64,000 bases of DNA from JAVDCA01 sp035293985 (lineage in GTDB: Bacteria; Pseudomonadota; Alphaproteobacteria; Rhizobiales; Xanthobacteraceae): positions 1-64,000 of the forward strand of contig DATGLS010000026.1 in assembly GCA_035293985.1 (NCBI GenBank), in the 5' to 3' direction. Under the pieces are notes generated by a model. The model was not told the origin of the DNA. It saw only the letters and a program-made list of their open reading frames with translations, and did not search any database. The translations under genes and the position numbers were made by a program. Below, in pieces: positions 30,202-38,718 of this stretch (its first letter is position 1; each line of letters starts with the position of its first letter).

Positions 30202-33200
30202 CTAGCCGACCGCAGCCGCCAATTCGGCTCGCAGCGCCGGCGCCGCCGCGGTCGGCCGGCGGCGCAGGCGGTCGATCGCGAGATAGACCACGGGCGTGGT
30301 GTAGAGCGTCAGAAACTGCGACAGCAGCAGCCCGCCGACGATCGCGAACCCGAGCGGCTGGCGGATCTCGGCGCCGGTCCCTTGACCGAGCGCGAGCGGT
30401 ATCGCGCCCAGCAGCGCCGCGAAGGTCGTCATCATGATGGGGCGGAAGCGGAGCACCGCCGCCTCGTAGATCGCCTCTTGCGGGCGCATGCCGACCTGCC
30501 GCTCTCGTGCGAGCGCGAAGTCGATCATCATGATCGCGTTCTTCTTGACGATCCCGATCAGCAGGATGATGCCGATCAGAGCGACGACGCTGAGCTCGAA
30601 ATGGAACGCCATGAGGATGAGCAATGCGCCGACGCCGGCCGACGGGATGGTGGACAGGATCGTGACGGGGTGGACGAGGCTCTCGTAGAGCATGCCCAAG
30701 ATGATGTAGATGGCCATGATGGCGGCCAGGATGAGCAAGGGCTGCGTGCGCAGCGAGTCCTGAAACGCCTGCGCATTGCCCTGGAACGTGGTGATCAGGG
30801 TGTCGGGGACGTTGAGCGCCTGCTTGGCCTTGGTGATCGCCTCGACCGCCTGGCCGAGCGCGGCGCCCGGCGCGAGGTTGAAGGAGATCGTGATCGCCGG
30901 AAACTGACCCTGGTGGCTCACGGTGAGCGGACGCACCGTGCTCCGGCGGTCCACCAGCGCGCTCAGCGGCACCTGCCGCCCGGCGGTCGAATGAACATAG
31001 ATCAGATCGAGCGCATTGGGATCGAGCTGGAAGCGAGGATCGACCTCGAGCACGACCCAATAGTTGTTCTGCTGGGTGAAATACTGGGCGATCTTGCGCT
31101 GCCCGAAGGCGTCGTAAAGGGTGTCGTCGATCGCCTGCGTCGTCACGCCGAGGCGCGCGGCGGCGTCGCGATTGATCTCGAGCCGCACGGTGGGGCCGGC
31201 GATCTGCTGGTCGGTCGCGACGTCGCGCAAGAGCGGGATGCCGCGCAGCGCCGTGAGCAGCACCGGCGCCCAGTGGTCGAGCTCGTCGAGATCGCCGTCC
31301 TGCAGGGTGAACTGATACTGCGTGCGGCTGAACCGGGCGCCGACATTGATGTCCTGCGACGCCTGCATGAACAACGCGATGCCTGCGACCCGCGCGAGCT
31401 TCGGCCGCAGGCGATCGATGATCTGGCTCGCGCTCGCGTCGCGCTCGTCGCGCGGCTTGAGGTTGATGAACATCCGCCCGTTGTTGACGGTCTGGTTGAT
31501 GCCGCCCGCCCCGACGGCCGAGATGACGCCGTCGACGCCCGGATCGGCGCGCACGATATCGACGAGCCGCGCCTGCCGCTCGGCCATCGCCGCATAGGAG
31601 ATGTCCTGCGCGGCTTCCGACACGGCGACGATGAAGCCGGTGTCCTGCTGCGGAAAGAAGCCTTTGGGGATGACGACGTAGAGAAATCCGGTCAGGACCA
31701 CGGTCGCCGCGGTGACCGCCAACGTGATGGCCCGGTGCCGCAGCACCCAGCGCAAGCCGGCCTCGTAGATCGCCAGCATGCCGGCGAACAGGCGCTCGCT
31801 GGCGAGATAAAGCCGGCCGTGCCGGTCATCGCGGACGTCGCGCAGCAGGGTCGCGCACATCATCGGCGTCAGGGTGAGCGAGACGACCATCGACACCAGG
31901 ATGGCGATGCTCACCGTGACGGCGAACTCGCGCAGGATGCGGCCGATCAGTCCGCCCATCAACAGCAGCGGGATGAACACGGCGATGAGCGAGACGCTCA
32001 TCGAGACGATGGTGAAGCCGATCTCCCGCGCCCCCGCAAGCGCCGCCTGCAGGGGGCGATCGCCGCGCTCGATGTAGCGCGACACGTTCTCGACCATGAC
32101 GATGGCGTCGTCGACCACGAAGCCGGTCGCGATCGTGAGTCCCATCAGTGAAAGGTTGTCGAGGCTGTAGCCGAGCAGGTACATCAGCGCGAACGTGCCG
32201 ACCAGCGACAGCGGAACGGTCACGCCCGGGATGATCGTCGCCCATAGGCTGCGCAGGAAGAGGAAGATCACCATCACGACGAGGGCGATGGTGAGGATGA
32301 GGGTGAGCTGCACGTCGTGCACCGACGCCCGGATGGTCTGGGTGCGGTCGGTGACGATCTGCATGTCGATGCCGGGCGGGATCGCCGCCGCAAGGCGGGG
32401 CAGCGCCGCCTTGATGTGCTCGACCGTCTCGATGACGTTGACGCCGGGCTGGCGCTGGATCACCAGGATGATGGCATCGCGGCCGTTATAGGTCCCCTTG
32501 CCGCGGCTCGCTTCCGGGCCGTCGATCACGTTGGCGACGTCGGAAAGCCGCACCGGCGCGCCGTTGCGCCAGGCGACGATCACGGGCCGATAGGTTGCGG
32601 CGGTGAAGAGCTGGTCGTTGCTCTCGATCGTGTATCCGCGCCGCGGCCCGTCGAGGGTGCCCTTCGGCGCGTCGAGCGTCGCGCTCGCGACCGCGGCGCG
32701 GACGTCCTCGAGGCTCAGCCCGCGGCCGGCGAGCGCCACCGGGTTGGCCTCGACGCGAACGGAGGGCTTCTGCGCGCCGGCAACGAGCACCAGGGCGACG
32801 CCGTTCACCTGCGAGAGCTGCTGCGCCACGACGTTGTCCGCATAGTTGTTCACGGCCGTCAGCGGCAAAGTATCCGAGCTCAGCGCGAGCAGCATCACGG
32901 GCGCGTCCGACGGGTTGGTCTTGCGGTAGGTGGGCGGGCTCGGCAGGTTCTTCGGCAGCTGGCCGGCGGCCGCATTGATCGCCGCCTGCACGTCCTGCGC
33001 GGCCGCGTCGATGTTGCGGGCGAGATCGAACTGGATCGAGATCGAGGTGTTGCCGATGCCGCTCACCGACGTGAGCTGGGCGACGCCGGGGATCTGGGCG
33101 AACTGACGCTCGAGCGGGCTTGCGATCGATGAGGCCATCGTGGCCGGGCTGGTGCCGGGAAACTGCGCCGTCACCTGGATGGTGGGCAGATCGACCTGCG

Positions 33201-33312
33201 GCAGCGGCGCGACCGGCAGCAGCACGTAGGCGACGCAGCCGACGATCGCGAGGCCGGCCATCAGCAGCGCCGTCGCGATCGGACGGACGATGAAGGGAGC
33301 CGAGATGTTCAT
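30202..33312 (-). CDS. RND efflux pump inner-membrane transporter (MdtB/MdtC-like)
   Basis: The 1,036-residue trimeric proton-driven pump of a tripartite efflux system. N-terminus MNISAPFIVRPIATALLMAGLAIVG is the first membrane helix. Two pseudo-symmetric halves each have a large periplasmic loop. Typical RND segments are present: PGTSPATMASSIASPLERQFAQIPGV, GFVVDDAIVMVENVSRYIERG with the proton-relay Asp-Asp pair, and, in the second half, LIGIVKKNAIMMIDFALARER with the relay lysine region. It is the second main gene of the operon after the membrane fusion protein, and a 24-codon ORF bridges the two through ATGA overlaps. No outer-membrane TolC-like gene is present, so a remote one must serve. 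Confidence 0.95.
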   Translation of the reverse strand: MNISAPFIVRPIATALLMAGLAIVGCVAYVLLPVAPLPQVDLPTIQVTAQFPGTSPATMASSIASPLERQFAQIPGVAQLTSVSGIGNTSISIQFDLARNIDAAAQDVQAAINAAAGQLPKNLPSPPTYRKTNPSDAPVMLLALSSDTLPLTAVNNYADNVVAQQLSQVNGVALVLVAGAQKPSVRVEANPVALAGRGLSLEDVRAAVASATLDAPKGTLDGPRRGYTIESNDQLFTAATYRPVIVAWRNGAPVRLSDVANVIDGPEASRGKGTYNGRDAIILVIQRQPGVNVIETVEHIKAALPRLAAAIPPGIDMQIVTDRTQTIRASVHDVQLTLILTIALVVMVIFLFLRSLWATIIPGVTVPLSLVGTFALMYLLGYSLDNLSLMGLTIATGFVVDDAIVMVENVSRYIERGDRPLQAALAGAREIGFTIVSMSVSLIAVFIPLLLMGGLIGRILREFAVTVSIAILVSMVVSLTLTPMMCATLLRDVRDDRHGRLYLASERLFAGMLAIYEAGLRWVLRHRAITLAVTAATVVLTGFLYVVIPKGFFPQQDTGFIVAVSEAAQDISYAAMAERQARLVDIVRADPGVDGVISAVGAGGINQTVNNGRMFINLKPRDERDASASQIIDRLRPKLARVAGIALFMQASQDINVGARFSRTQYQFTLQDGDLDELDHWAPVLLTALRGIPLLRDVATDQQIAGPTVRLEINRDAAARLGVTTQAIDDTLYDAFGQRKIAQYFTQQNNYWVVLEVDPRFQLDPNALDLIYVHSTAGRQVPLSALVDRRSTVRPLTVSHQGQFPAITISFNLAPGAALGQAVEAITKAKQALNVPDTLITTFQGNAQAFQDSLRTQPLLILAAIMAIYIILGMLYESLVHPVTILSTIPSAGVGALLILMAFHFELSVVALIGIILLIGIVKKNAIMMIDFALARERQVGMRPQEAIYEAAVLRFRPIMMTTFAALLGAIPLALGQGTGAEIRQPLGFAIVGGLLLSQFLTLYTTPVVYLAIDRLRRRPTAAAPALRAELAAAVG

Positions 33313-33383
33313 GGCGCTGCCTTGGCGCTGTTCAGGCCGCTATTCTTGGTGCTGTTCACGGTGCTCTTGTTGGCGCTGTTCAT
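33309..33383 (-). CDS. 24-codon ORF bridging the efflux genes
   Basis: Between the membrane fusion protein and the RND pump lies an ATG at 33383-33381 that overlaps the MFP stop as ATGA. The frame runs 24 codons and its TGA (33311-33309) overlaps the RND ATG, again as ATGA. The peptide is octad-like: after Met come NSANKSTV, NSTKNSGL, NSAKAAP. The DNA is a 24-base unit (AACAGC...) repeated about 2.5 times. Thus 67 extra bases between the two pump genes stay open in frame and keep both couplings. The peptide is polar and has no hydrophobic segment. It may be a functional micro-protein, or only a ribosome bridge grown by tandem duplication. Confidence 0.55.
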   Translation of the reverse strand: MNSANKSTVNSTKNSGLNSAKAAP

Positions 33384-34564
33384 GGCGCGGGCTCGCGATT
33401 GATTGCGGCGGTCTTGCGCTCGGCGGCGCGCGGCGCGTTCACGCCGGCGCTCACCACACGTGCACCCGGCCGCAGCCGGTACTGGCCATCGACCACCACG
33501 CGCTCGCCCGCCGTGAGCCCGCCGGCGATCAGCGCCTGCCCCTCCCCGACGGCGGCGACCCGCAGTGGACGCACCTCGACGGATTGATCCTGGCGAATGA
33601 CGAACGCATACGGGCCGTCGGGTCCCGCCTGCACGACCGAGTCGGGCACCACGGGCCCGCGGCGGACGTCGAGGCGCAGCCACGCGTTGACGAACGCGCC
33701 CGGCCACAGCCGCTCATCATCATTGGCGAATACCGCCTTCAGGCGGAGCGAGCCGGTGCCCTGGTCGATCTGGTTGTCGATCAGCTCGAGGCGGCCCTCG
33801 CCGAGCTTCACCCGGTTGTCCTGGTCATAGGCCAGGACGACGAGCGGATGGCGTCGCATCGCCTCGCCGATCCCGGGCAGGTACTGCTGCGGCAGCGTGA
33901 ATATCACCGTGATGGGCTTGATCTGGGTGATGACGACGAGCCCGCCGGCATCGCCGGCATGCACGATGTTGCCCTGGTCGATCAGGCGAATGCCGGTCCG
34001 GCCGTTGAGCGGCGAGGCGATGGTGGTGTAGCCCAGTTGGACCGTGGCGTTGTCGATCGCCGCCTGGTCATGACGGATCGCGGCGCTGTATTGCGCCACC
34101 AGCGCCCGCTGCGTATCGACGCTCTGCCGGGTGGCGAAGTCCTTGCCGGCGAGCGTGCTGAAACGCTCGAGATCGAGCCTGGCATTCGCGAGCAATGCTT
34201 CGTCGCGCGCCCTGTCGGCCTGCGCCTGCTCGAGCAGTGCCCGATAGGGCCGCGGGTCGATCTGCGCGAGCAGATCGCCGACCTGCACGTCCTCGCCCTC
34301 GCGGAAGGCGATCCGCTGCACCTCGCCGTCGACGCGCACCTTGACGGTCACGGTGTTGTAGGCCTGCACCGTGCCGAGCCCGACCCGATAGATCGGAAAA
34401 TCCTTGGTCTCGACGGTGCCGGCCGTGACCGGCACCGGCGGCGGCGCGACGGCCGTCGCGCGACTTGCGCCCAGGCTCCCCTGCAGGCCGAGATGGACGT
34501 AGGCGCCGGCCGCCGCGGCCACCACCAAGCCGGCTCCCGCGATTCTGAAAGCGGTCATCCTCAT
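33380..34564 (-). CDS. RND efflux membrane fusion protein (MdtA/AcrA-like)
   Basis: The 394-residue periplasmic adaptor that joins the pump to an outer-membrane channel. An N-terminal membrane anchor (AGLVVAAAAGAYVHLGL) is followed by the lipoyl half-motif TVETKDFPIYRVGLGTVQAYNTVTVKVRVDGEVQRIAFREGEDVQVGDLLAQIDPRPYRALLEQAQA, a short alpha-hairpin, the second lipoyl half NATVQLGYTTIASPLNGRTGIRLIDQGNIVHAGD and the beta-barrel part. ATG 34564 is chosen for GGGAG 5 bases upstream; another ATG lies two codons further in. Its stop overlaps the 24-codon ORF. Upstream lie paired palindromes and a TTGACG box, which suggests repressor control of the operon. Confidence 0.93.
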   Translation of the reverse strand: MRMTAFRIAGAGLVVAAAAGAYVHLGLQGSLGASRATAVAPPPVPVTAGTVETKDFPIYRVGLGTVQAYNTVTVKVRVDGEVQRIAFREGEDVQVGDLLAQIDPRPYRALLEQAQADRARDEALLANARLDLERFSTLAGKDFATRQSVDTQRALVAQYSAAIRHDQAAIDNATVQLGYTTIASPLNGRTGIRLIDQGNIVHAGDAGGLVVITQIKPITVIFTLPQQYLPGIGEAMRRHPLVVLAYDQDNRVKLGEGRLELIDNQIDQGTGSLRLKAVFANDDERLWPGAFVNAWLRLDVRRGPVVPDSVVQAGPDGPYAFVIRQDQSVEVRPLRVAAVGEGQALIAGGLTAGERVVVDGQYRLRPGARVVSAGVNAPRAAERKTAAINREPAP

Positions 34565-34610
34565 CCCGGGCTCCCGGTCGTGTCCCATCGTCGGCGTGGA
34601 CCAGCTGATC

Positions 34611-34656
34611 TGGTACTACAAGGTACCTTTTGGTACTATCGCGTACCAACCGTCAA
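34611..34656 (-). promoter_or_regulatory. Paired palindromic operator and -35 box of the efflux operon
   Basis: Two 18-bp dyads are spaced 20 bp apart: TGGTAC-TATCGC-GTACCA (34631-34648, perfect) and TGGTAC-TACAAG-GTACCT (34611-34628, one mismatch). A TTGACG -35-like box on the minus strand (34656-34651) abuts the first dyad, so a bound repressor would cover the promoter. The distance to the MFP start is about 50-85 bases. The dyad form is typical of TetR-family operators; no tetR gene is adjacent. Confidence 0.65.
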
Positions 34657-34744
34657 GATGGCCGGCGCGACGATCGCAATGTTTCGAGGCCGGCCGCACA
34701 CGCGAGGTGTGCGGCACGGCCCTGCCTGGGAGGCGCGACATCGT

Positions 34745-35035
34745 TCATTTGATGTCCTGGAAGTCCTTGCGCGTGGCCTTCGGGGTCTCGACGCGAACAT
34801 GCCGGCGCGCGCTGGCGTAAGGGCCGGCCGGCGCGGCGGCGGGATAGCCTGGCGCGGCCGCCTGCCGGTTGATCTCGTCGTCCATGACGGCCGAGCCGGC
34901 CTGTCGATCCCACGCCCGGGCGGTCTGCACGCTCGCCAGCACGGCGCTTACGCCGACGATCGCGAGCGTTGCCGTGAGAGCGCGCGCGGCGCGCGCGCGC
35001 CTCGTCATTGGGGTCGTCATGTTGAAATTCGTCAC
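34745..35035 (-). CDS. Small exported protein of unknown function
   Basis: This 96-residue protein has an N-terminal signal peptide or anchor (ARAARALTATLAIVGVSAVLASVQTARA|WD) followed by a proline/alanine-rich, basic tail (AAAPGYPAAAPAGPYASARRHVRVETPKATRKDF). No domain is recognised. GTG 35035 is chosen as start because AGGAG lies six bases before it, while the internal ATG codons (35020 and 35008) have no ribosome site. It is divergent from the LysR regulator gene at 35132, with only 96 bases between, so LysR may control it. The efflux operon lies downstream but starts from its own promoter. Confidence 0.6.
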   Translation of the reverse strand: MTNFNMTTPMTRRARAARALTATLAIVGVSAVLASVQTARAWDRQAGSAVMDDEINRQAAAPGYPAAAPAGPYASARRHVRVETPKATRKDFQDIK

Positions 35036-35131
35036 CTGTCTCTCCTCATGGTCGCATCCGCGTCAGTGCGGACGCCCCACGAGGTGGGATCGCTTCCCCT
35101 GCGCCACTATTCGCTATAATGTTGATGAGCT

Positions 35132-36100
35132 ATGAAGCGCAACTTCACAGTACGGCAGGGCGCGCTCGACGGCGTCGAGGCGTTCCTGAGCGTGGCGCAG
35201 CACCGCAGCTTTCGCCGCGCCGCGGTCGAGCTCGCGGTGACGCCGTCGGCGATGAGCCAGGCGATCCGTGCGCTAGAGGCGCGCGTCGGCGCGGCGCTGT
35301 TCATCCGCACCACGCGCAGCGTCGGCCTCACCGAGGCGGGCGAACGCTTTCTGTCGCGGGCAAAGCCCGCCTTCGAGGAGCTCGTCGCCGCGAGCGCGGC
35401 CGCGCGCGACCTCGGCCAGAGGCCGGCCGGACTGTTGCGCCTCACCGCCCCGCGCGCCGTGGTGCCGCATCTGGTGCAGCGGCTGATCGCATCGTTCTGC
35501 CAGGCTTACCCCGAGGTCGAGGTCGAGATCGTCGCCACCGGCGAGCTCGTGGATATCGCGGCGCAAGGGTTCGATGCCGGGATCCGGCTCGGCCAGTTCG
35601 TCGCCCCCGACATGATCGCGGTGCGCCTGACGCCGCCGGTCCGCATCGTGGTCGTCGGCAGCCCCGACTATTTCCGCAACCGCAAGCCGCCGGAGCGTAT
35701 CGACGACCTGCGCCAGCATGCCTGCCTGCGCCGGCGCCGTGGCGACGGATCGATCGAGCCCTGGTCCTTCGTAGACGGCAACAAGAGCGTCGAGGCCGCC
35801 GTCGCCGGCCCCTTCATCGCCAGCGACGTTCCCACCCTGCGCGACGCGGCCATCGAAAGCCTGGGCCTTGCGCAAGTGCCGGAGGCGATCGCCGCCACCG
35901 CCATCGCGGCGGGGCGCCTCGTGCGCGTGTTGGAACGGTTCGCGCCGACGTCGCCGGGCCTCTTTCTGTTCTATCCGAGCCACCGGCAGATCTTGCCGAA
36001 GCTGCGCGCCTTCATCGATCACGTGAAGAGCCGCTCGGCCGCCGATCAAGGCCGCGCGGGCCCCAAGAACCAGCGAAGCGGACGGCGCAGAGAGAGCTGA
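35132..36100 (+). CDS. LysR-family transcriptional regulator
   Basis: The 322-residue protein has the LysR helix-turn-helix near residues 12-70 (DGVEAFLSVAQHRSFRRAAVELAVTPSAMSQAIRALEARVGAALFIRTTRSVGLTEAGERF) and a periplasmic-binding-like effector domain after about residue 95 (GLLRLTAPRAVVPHLVQRLIASFCQAYPEVEVEIVATGELVDIAAQGFDAGIRLG). The style matches the large subgroup that controls efflux, quinone or small-redox genes next door. It is divergent from the small exported protein gene at 34745. The C-terminus is a basic tail. The effector cannot be named. Confidence 0.93.
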   Translation: MKRNFTVRQGALDGVEAFLSVAQHRSFRRAAVELAVTPSAMSQAIRALEARVGAALFIRTTRSVGLTEAGERFLSRAKPAFEELVAASAAARDLGQRPAGLLRLTAPRAVVPHLVQRLIASFCQAYPEVEVEIVATGELVDIAAQGFDAGIRLGQFVAPDMIAVRLTPPVRIVVVGSPDYFRNRKPPERIDDLRQHACLRRRRGDGSIEPWSFVDGNKSVEAAVAGPFIASDVPTLRDAAIESLGLAQVPEAIAATAIAAGRLVRVLERFAPTSPGLFLFYPSHRQILPKLRAFIDHVKSRSAADQGRAGPKNQRSGRRRES

Positions 36101-36132
36101 TCTCGCCGCTCGCCCGCGTCGATGTCGCCTGA

Positions 36133-37317
36133 TCAATATTGTCCCTTGGGCTCGAGCCCGAGCAGATGCTGGCCGAACATGGTTCCGGTCGCATCCCAGT
36201 TGAGGCTGATGTGCGAGGCGGCGGCGTGCGCGTCGCGCCAGAAGCGCTGCAGCGGGTGATCGAGCAAGAGCCCCTGCCCGCCGGCGGCGACAAACAGGGC
36301 ATCGATCGCCTGGATCGCGAGCCGCACGCAGAACGCCTGGTCGCGGCGATTGCGCAGGCGCACGTCGACGCCGACGGCTTCGCCGCGCACGGCGAGCGCG
36401 GCCGCCTCGGCGAGATCGCGAAAGATCATCAGCCGCGCGGCATCGATGCAGGCGGAGGCTTCGGCGACGCGCAACTGCACGGTTGCGAGGTCGGCCATCT
36501 GCCGCCGGCCGCCCGCGACCGCGCCGCGGGTGACGCGCACCTTGGCGTCGTCGAGAAACGCTGCGAGCGCGCCCTGCGCCATGCCGATCACCGGCGCCAC
36601 GATGGTGACCGGCAGCACGGCGAGGAACGACTGCTTGTAGAGCGGATTGGGATGCGCGCGCATGCCGGGTGCGGTCGCGGCGGCGAGCGCCGCGAACGTC
36701 ACGGCGCGATGCGTCGGCACGAAAGCGCGCCGGGCGACGATGCTCTTGCTGCCGGTGCCGGCAAGGCCCATCGTGTGCCAGTCGTCGTCGATCGCGATGT
36801 CCGACGTGCGCAGCAGGAAGAAGCCGGGCTGCGGCGGCCCGCCGGGTTGCGGGATCATGCCGCCGAGGAACTGCCACTGCGCATTGTCGCAGCCGCTGCA
36901 GAAGCTGCCGGCGCCCGACACGAGATAACCGCCGTCGACCGTCTCGGCTTGCGCCACCGGCGCATAGGTGCCGGCCGCGAGCGCGTCGCCGTCACGCCAG
37001 ACCTCGTCCTGCGCCTCCTCGGCGAAGCAGGCGATCAGCCATTGGTGCGAGGCGAGCAGGCCGTAGACCCAGCCGGTCGAGCCGCAGCCGCTCGCGAGCG
37101 CGGCCTCGATCTCGCCGAACACCTCGAAGCCGTACTCGAAGCCGCCATAGGCCTTCGGCTGCAGGACGCGAAAGAGATCGGCCTCGCGCATGCGCGCGAT
37201 CATGTCGGCGGAGACGCGGCGCGCCGATTCGGTCTCACGCGCGCGTTCGCGCGCGATGACGGCGATGTCGCGCGCGCGGGCGAGCAGCTCGGATGCGTCG
37301 GGTCGGTCCAGAGGCAC
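36133..37317 (-). CDS. Acyl-CoA-dehydrogenase-fold flavin-dependent monooxygenase (HsaA/HpaB-like oxygenase)
   Basis: A 394-residue protein of the acyl-CoA dehydrogenase fold but with features of two-component FMNH2/FADH2-dependent hydroxylases: GCGSTGWVYGLLASHQWLIACF in the N-terminal helical domain, IDDDWHTMGLAGTGSKSIVARRAFVPTHR in the middle beta domain and the C-terminal HPLQRFWRDAHAAASHISLNWDATGTMFGQHLLGLEPKGQY typical of HsaA-like oxygenases that hydroxylate phenolic compounds or remove sulfur or nitrogen groups. The catalytic Glu of true acyl-CoA dehydrogenases is not evident. It needs a flavin reductase, and none is adjacent. It converges on the LysR gene with a 32-base gap. Confidence 0.82.
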   Translation of the reverse strand: MPLDRPDASELLARARDIAVIARERARETESARRVSADMIARMREADLFRVLQPKAYGGFEYGFEVFGEIEAALASGCGSTGWVYGLLASHQWLIACFAEEAQDEVWRDGDALAAGTYAPVAQAETVDGGYLVSGAGSFCSGCDNAQWQFLGGMIPQPGGPPQPGFFLLRTSDIAIDDDWHTMGLAGTGSKSIVARRAFVPTHRAVTFAALAAATAPGMRAHPNPLYKQSFLAVLPVTIVAPVIGMAQGALAAFLDDAKVRVTRGAVAGGRRQMADLATVQLRVAEASACIDAARLMIFRDLAEAAALAVRGEAVGVDVRLRNRRDQAFCVRLAIQAIDALFVAAGGQGLLLDHPLQRFWRDAHAAASHISLNWDATGTMFGQHLLGLEPKGQY

Positions 37318-37337
37318 CGCGGGACCCTACACCGTGC

Positions 37338-37434
37338 CGTCATGCCCGCGAAGGCGCCGCGAAGGCGGGCATCCACGTCTTTCTTGCGGTCGGTCAGCAA
37401 GACGTGGATGGCCGGGACAGGCCCGGCCATGACG
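37338..37434. repeat. Dispersed palindromic repeat, family A (copy 3)
   Basis: The left half is TCATGCCCGCGAAGGCGCCGCGAAGGCGGGCATCCACGTCTTT, with an internal duplication of GCGAAGGCG. The right half is GACGTGGATGGCCGGGACAGGCCCGGCCATGACG. It fills the space between ilvC and the monooxygenase gene. Confidence 0.85.
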
Positions 37435-37467
37435 TGGAGATTGGGTTCAACACGGCGATCAGCCGCA

Positions 37468-38487
37468 TCAGTTGCGGCTTTTATCCACCAACGCGCGCTG
37501 CTTGATCCACGGCATCATCTCGCGCAGCTTGGCGCCGACCTGCTCGGCCGGATGGAGTGCGAGCTTGGCGCGGGTGGCCTTGAACGAGGTCTGGTTGACC
37601 TTGTTCTCCAGCATCCAGTCGCGGGTGAAGCGGCCCGACTGGATGTCGGCGAGGATGCGCTTCATCTCGGCGCGGGTCTCCTGGGTGATCACGCGCGGGC
37701 CGGAGACATATTCTCCGTACTCGGCCGTGTTCGACACCGAGTAGTTCATGTTGGCGATGCCGCCCTCGTAGATGAGGTCGACGATCAGCTTCATCTCGTG
37801 GATGCACTCGAAATAGGCCATCTCGGGCGCGTAGCCGGCCTCGCACAGGGTGTCGAAGCCCGCCTTCATCAGCTCGACCACGCCGCCGCACAGCACGCTC
37901 TGCTCGCCGAACAGATCCGTCTCGCATTCCTCCTTGAAGGTCGTCTCGATGATGCCGGCGCGGCCGCCGCCGATCGCCGAGCCGTAGGAGAGGCCGAGGT
38001 CGTGCGCATTGCCGGAGGCGTCGCGGTGGATGGCGAGCAGGCACGGCACGCCGGCGCCGCGCTGATACTCGGAACGCACCGTGTGGCCGGGACCCTTCGG
38101 CGCGATCATCAGCACGTCGAGATCGGCGCGCGGCTCGATCAGGTTGAAATGCACGTTGAGACCGTGCGCGAACATCAGCGCCGCGCCCTGCTTCATGTGG
38201 GCGTGCAGGTGGTCGCGGTAGATGTCGCCCTGCAGCTCGTCGGGCGTGAGCATCATCATCACGTCGGCCCACTTGGCGGCCTCGGCGACCTCGAACACCT
38301 TGAACTTCTCGCCCTCGGCCTTCTTGACGCCCTGCGAGCCCTTGCGCAACGCGACCGCGACCTCCTTGACGCCGGAGTCGCGCAGGTTGAGCGCGTGGGC
38401 ATGGCCCTGGCTGCCGTAACCGATGATGGCGACTTTCTTGCCCTTGACCAGATTGAGGTCGGCGTCGCGATCGTAATAAACACGCAT
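37468..38487 (-). CDS. ilvC: Ketol-acid reductoisomerase
   Basis: IlvC isomerises and reduces acetolactate and acetohydroxybutyrate in valine, leucine and isoleucine synthesis. At 339 residues it is a class I enzyme. The N-terminal Rossmann domain has VAIIGYGSQGHAHALNLRDSG and LTPDELQGDIY. The helical knotted domain has the Mg2+ ligands in ETDLFGEQSVLCGG and the glutamates of ECIHEMKLIVDLIYEGGIANM, and ends HPAEQVGAKLREMMPWIKQ. ATG 38487 gives the usual N-terminus MRVYYDRDADL; longer in-frame starts are unrelated. It is downstream of ilvH by 231 bases on the same strand, so ilvB-ilvH-ilvC run in pathway order with repeat or leader sequence between. Confidence 0.97.
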   Translation of the reverse strand: MRVYYDRDADLNLVKGKKVAIIGYGSQGHAHALNLRDSGVKEVAVALRKGSQGVKKAEGEKFKVFEVAEAAKWADVMMMLTPDELQGDIYRDHLHAHMKQGAALMFAHGLNVHFNLIEPRADLDVLMIAPKGPGHTVRSEYQRGAGVPCLLAIHRDASGNAHDLGLSYGSAIGGGRAGIIETTFKEECETDLFGEQSVLCGGVVELMKAGFDTLCEAGYAPEMAYFECIHEMKLIVDLIYEGGIANMNYSVSNTAEYGEYVSGPRVITQETRAEMKRILADIQSGRFTRDWMLENKVNQTSFKATRAKLALHPAEQVGAKLREMMPWIKQRALVDKSRN

Positions 38488-38718
38488 GGTTCTAACCCCT
38501 ACTTTAAGCCCTTCTTGGCCGTCCGGCGGCCCCCGGTTCGTGACGGTGCTTGTAAGTTCAACGAACGGGTGCGGCAAGACCCGCTCGCCGCGCTCTCATG
38601 CCTCTCCCCGCCTGGCGCCATTTGCACGCGCGCCCCATGGAGACACGCGTCCGCAACCGGCGGACGCGCCTCACCATGAGGTGGATTGGCTGGCGTGCGC
38701 ATAGCATCAGGATCGGAT
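38488..38718 (-). other. Leader region between ilvH and ilvC
   Basis: These 231 bases hold a GC-rich stem near 38648-38671 (GCGTCCG pairing with CGGACGC) but no Ile/Val/Leu-rich leader ORF of the kind seen before ilvB and leuA. An ilvC promoter could lie here. Confidence 0.4.

Noticed and set aside
30127..32151. 674-codon open frame opposite the RND pump
   Set aside because: Antisense shadow; rich in Arg, Asp, Gln and His with no conserved motif.
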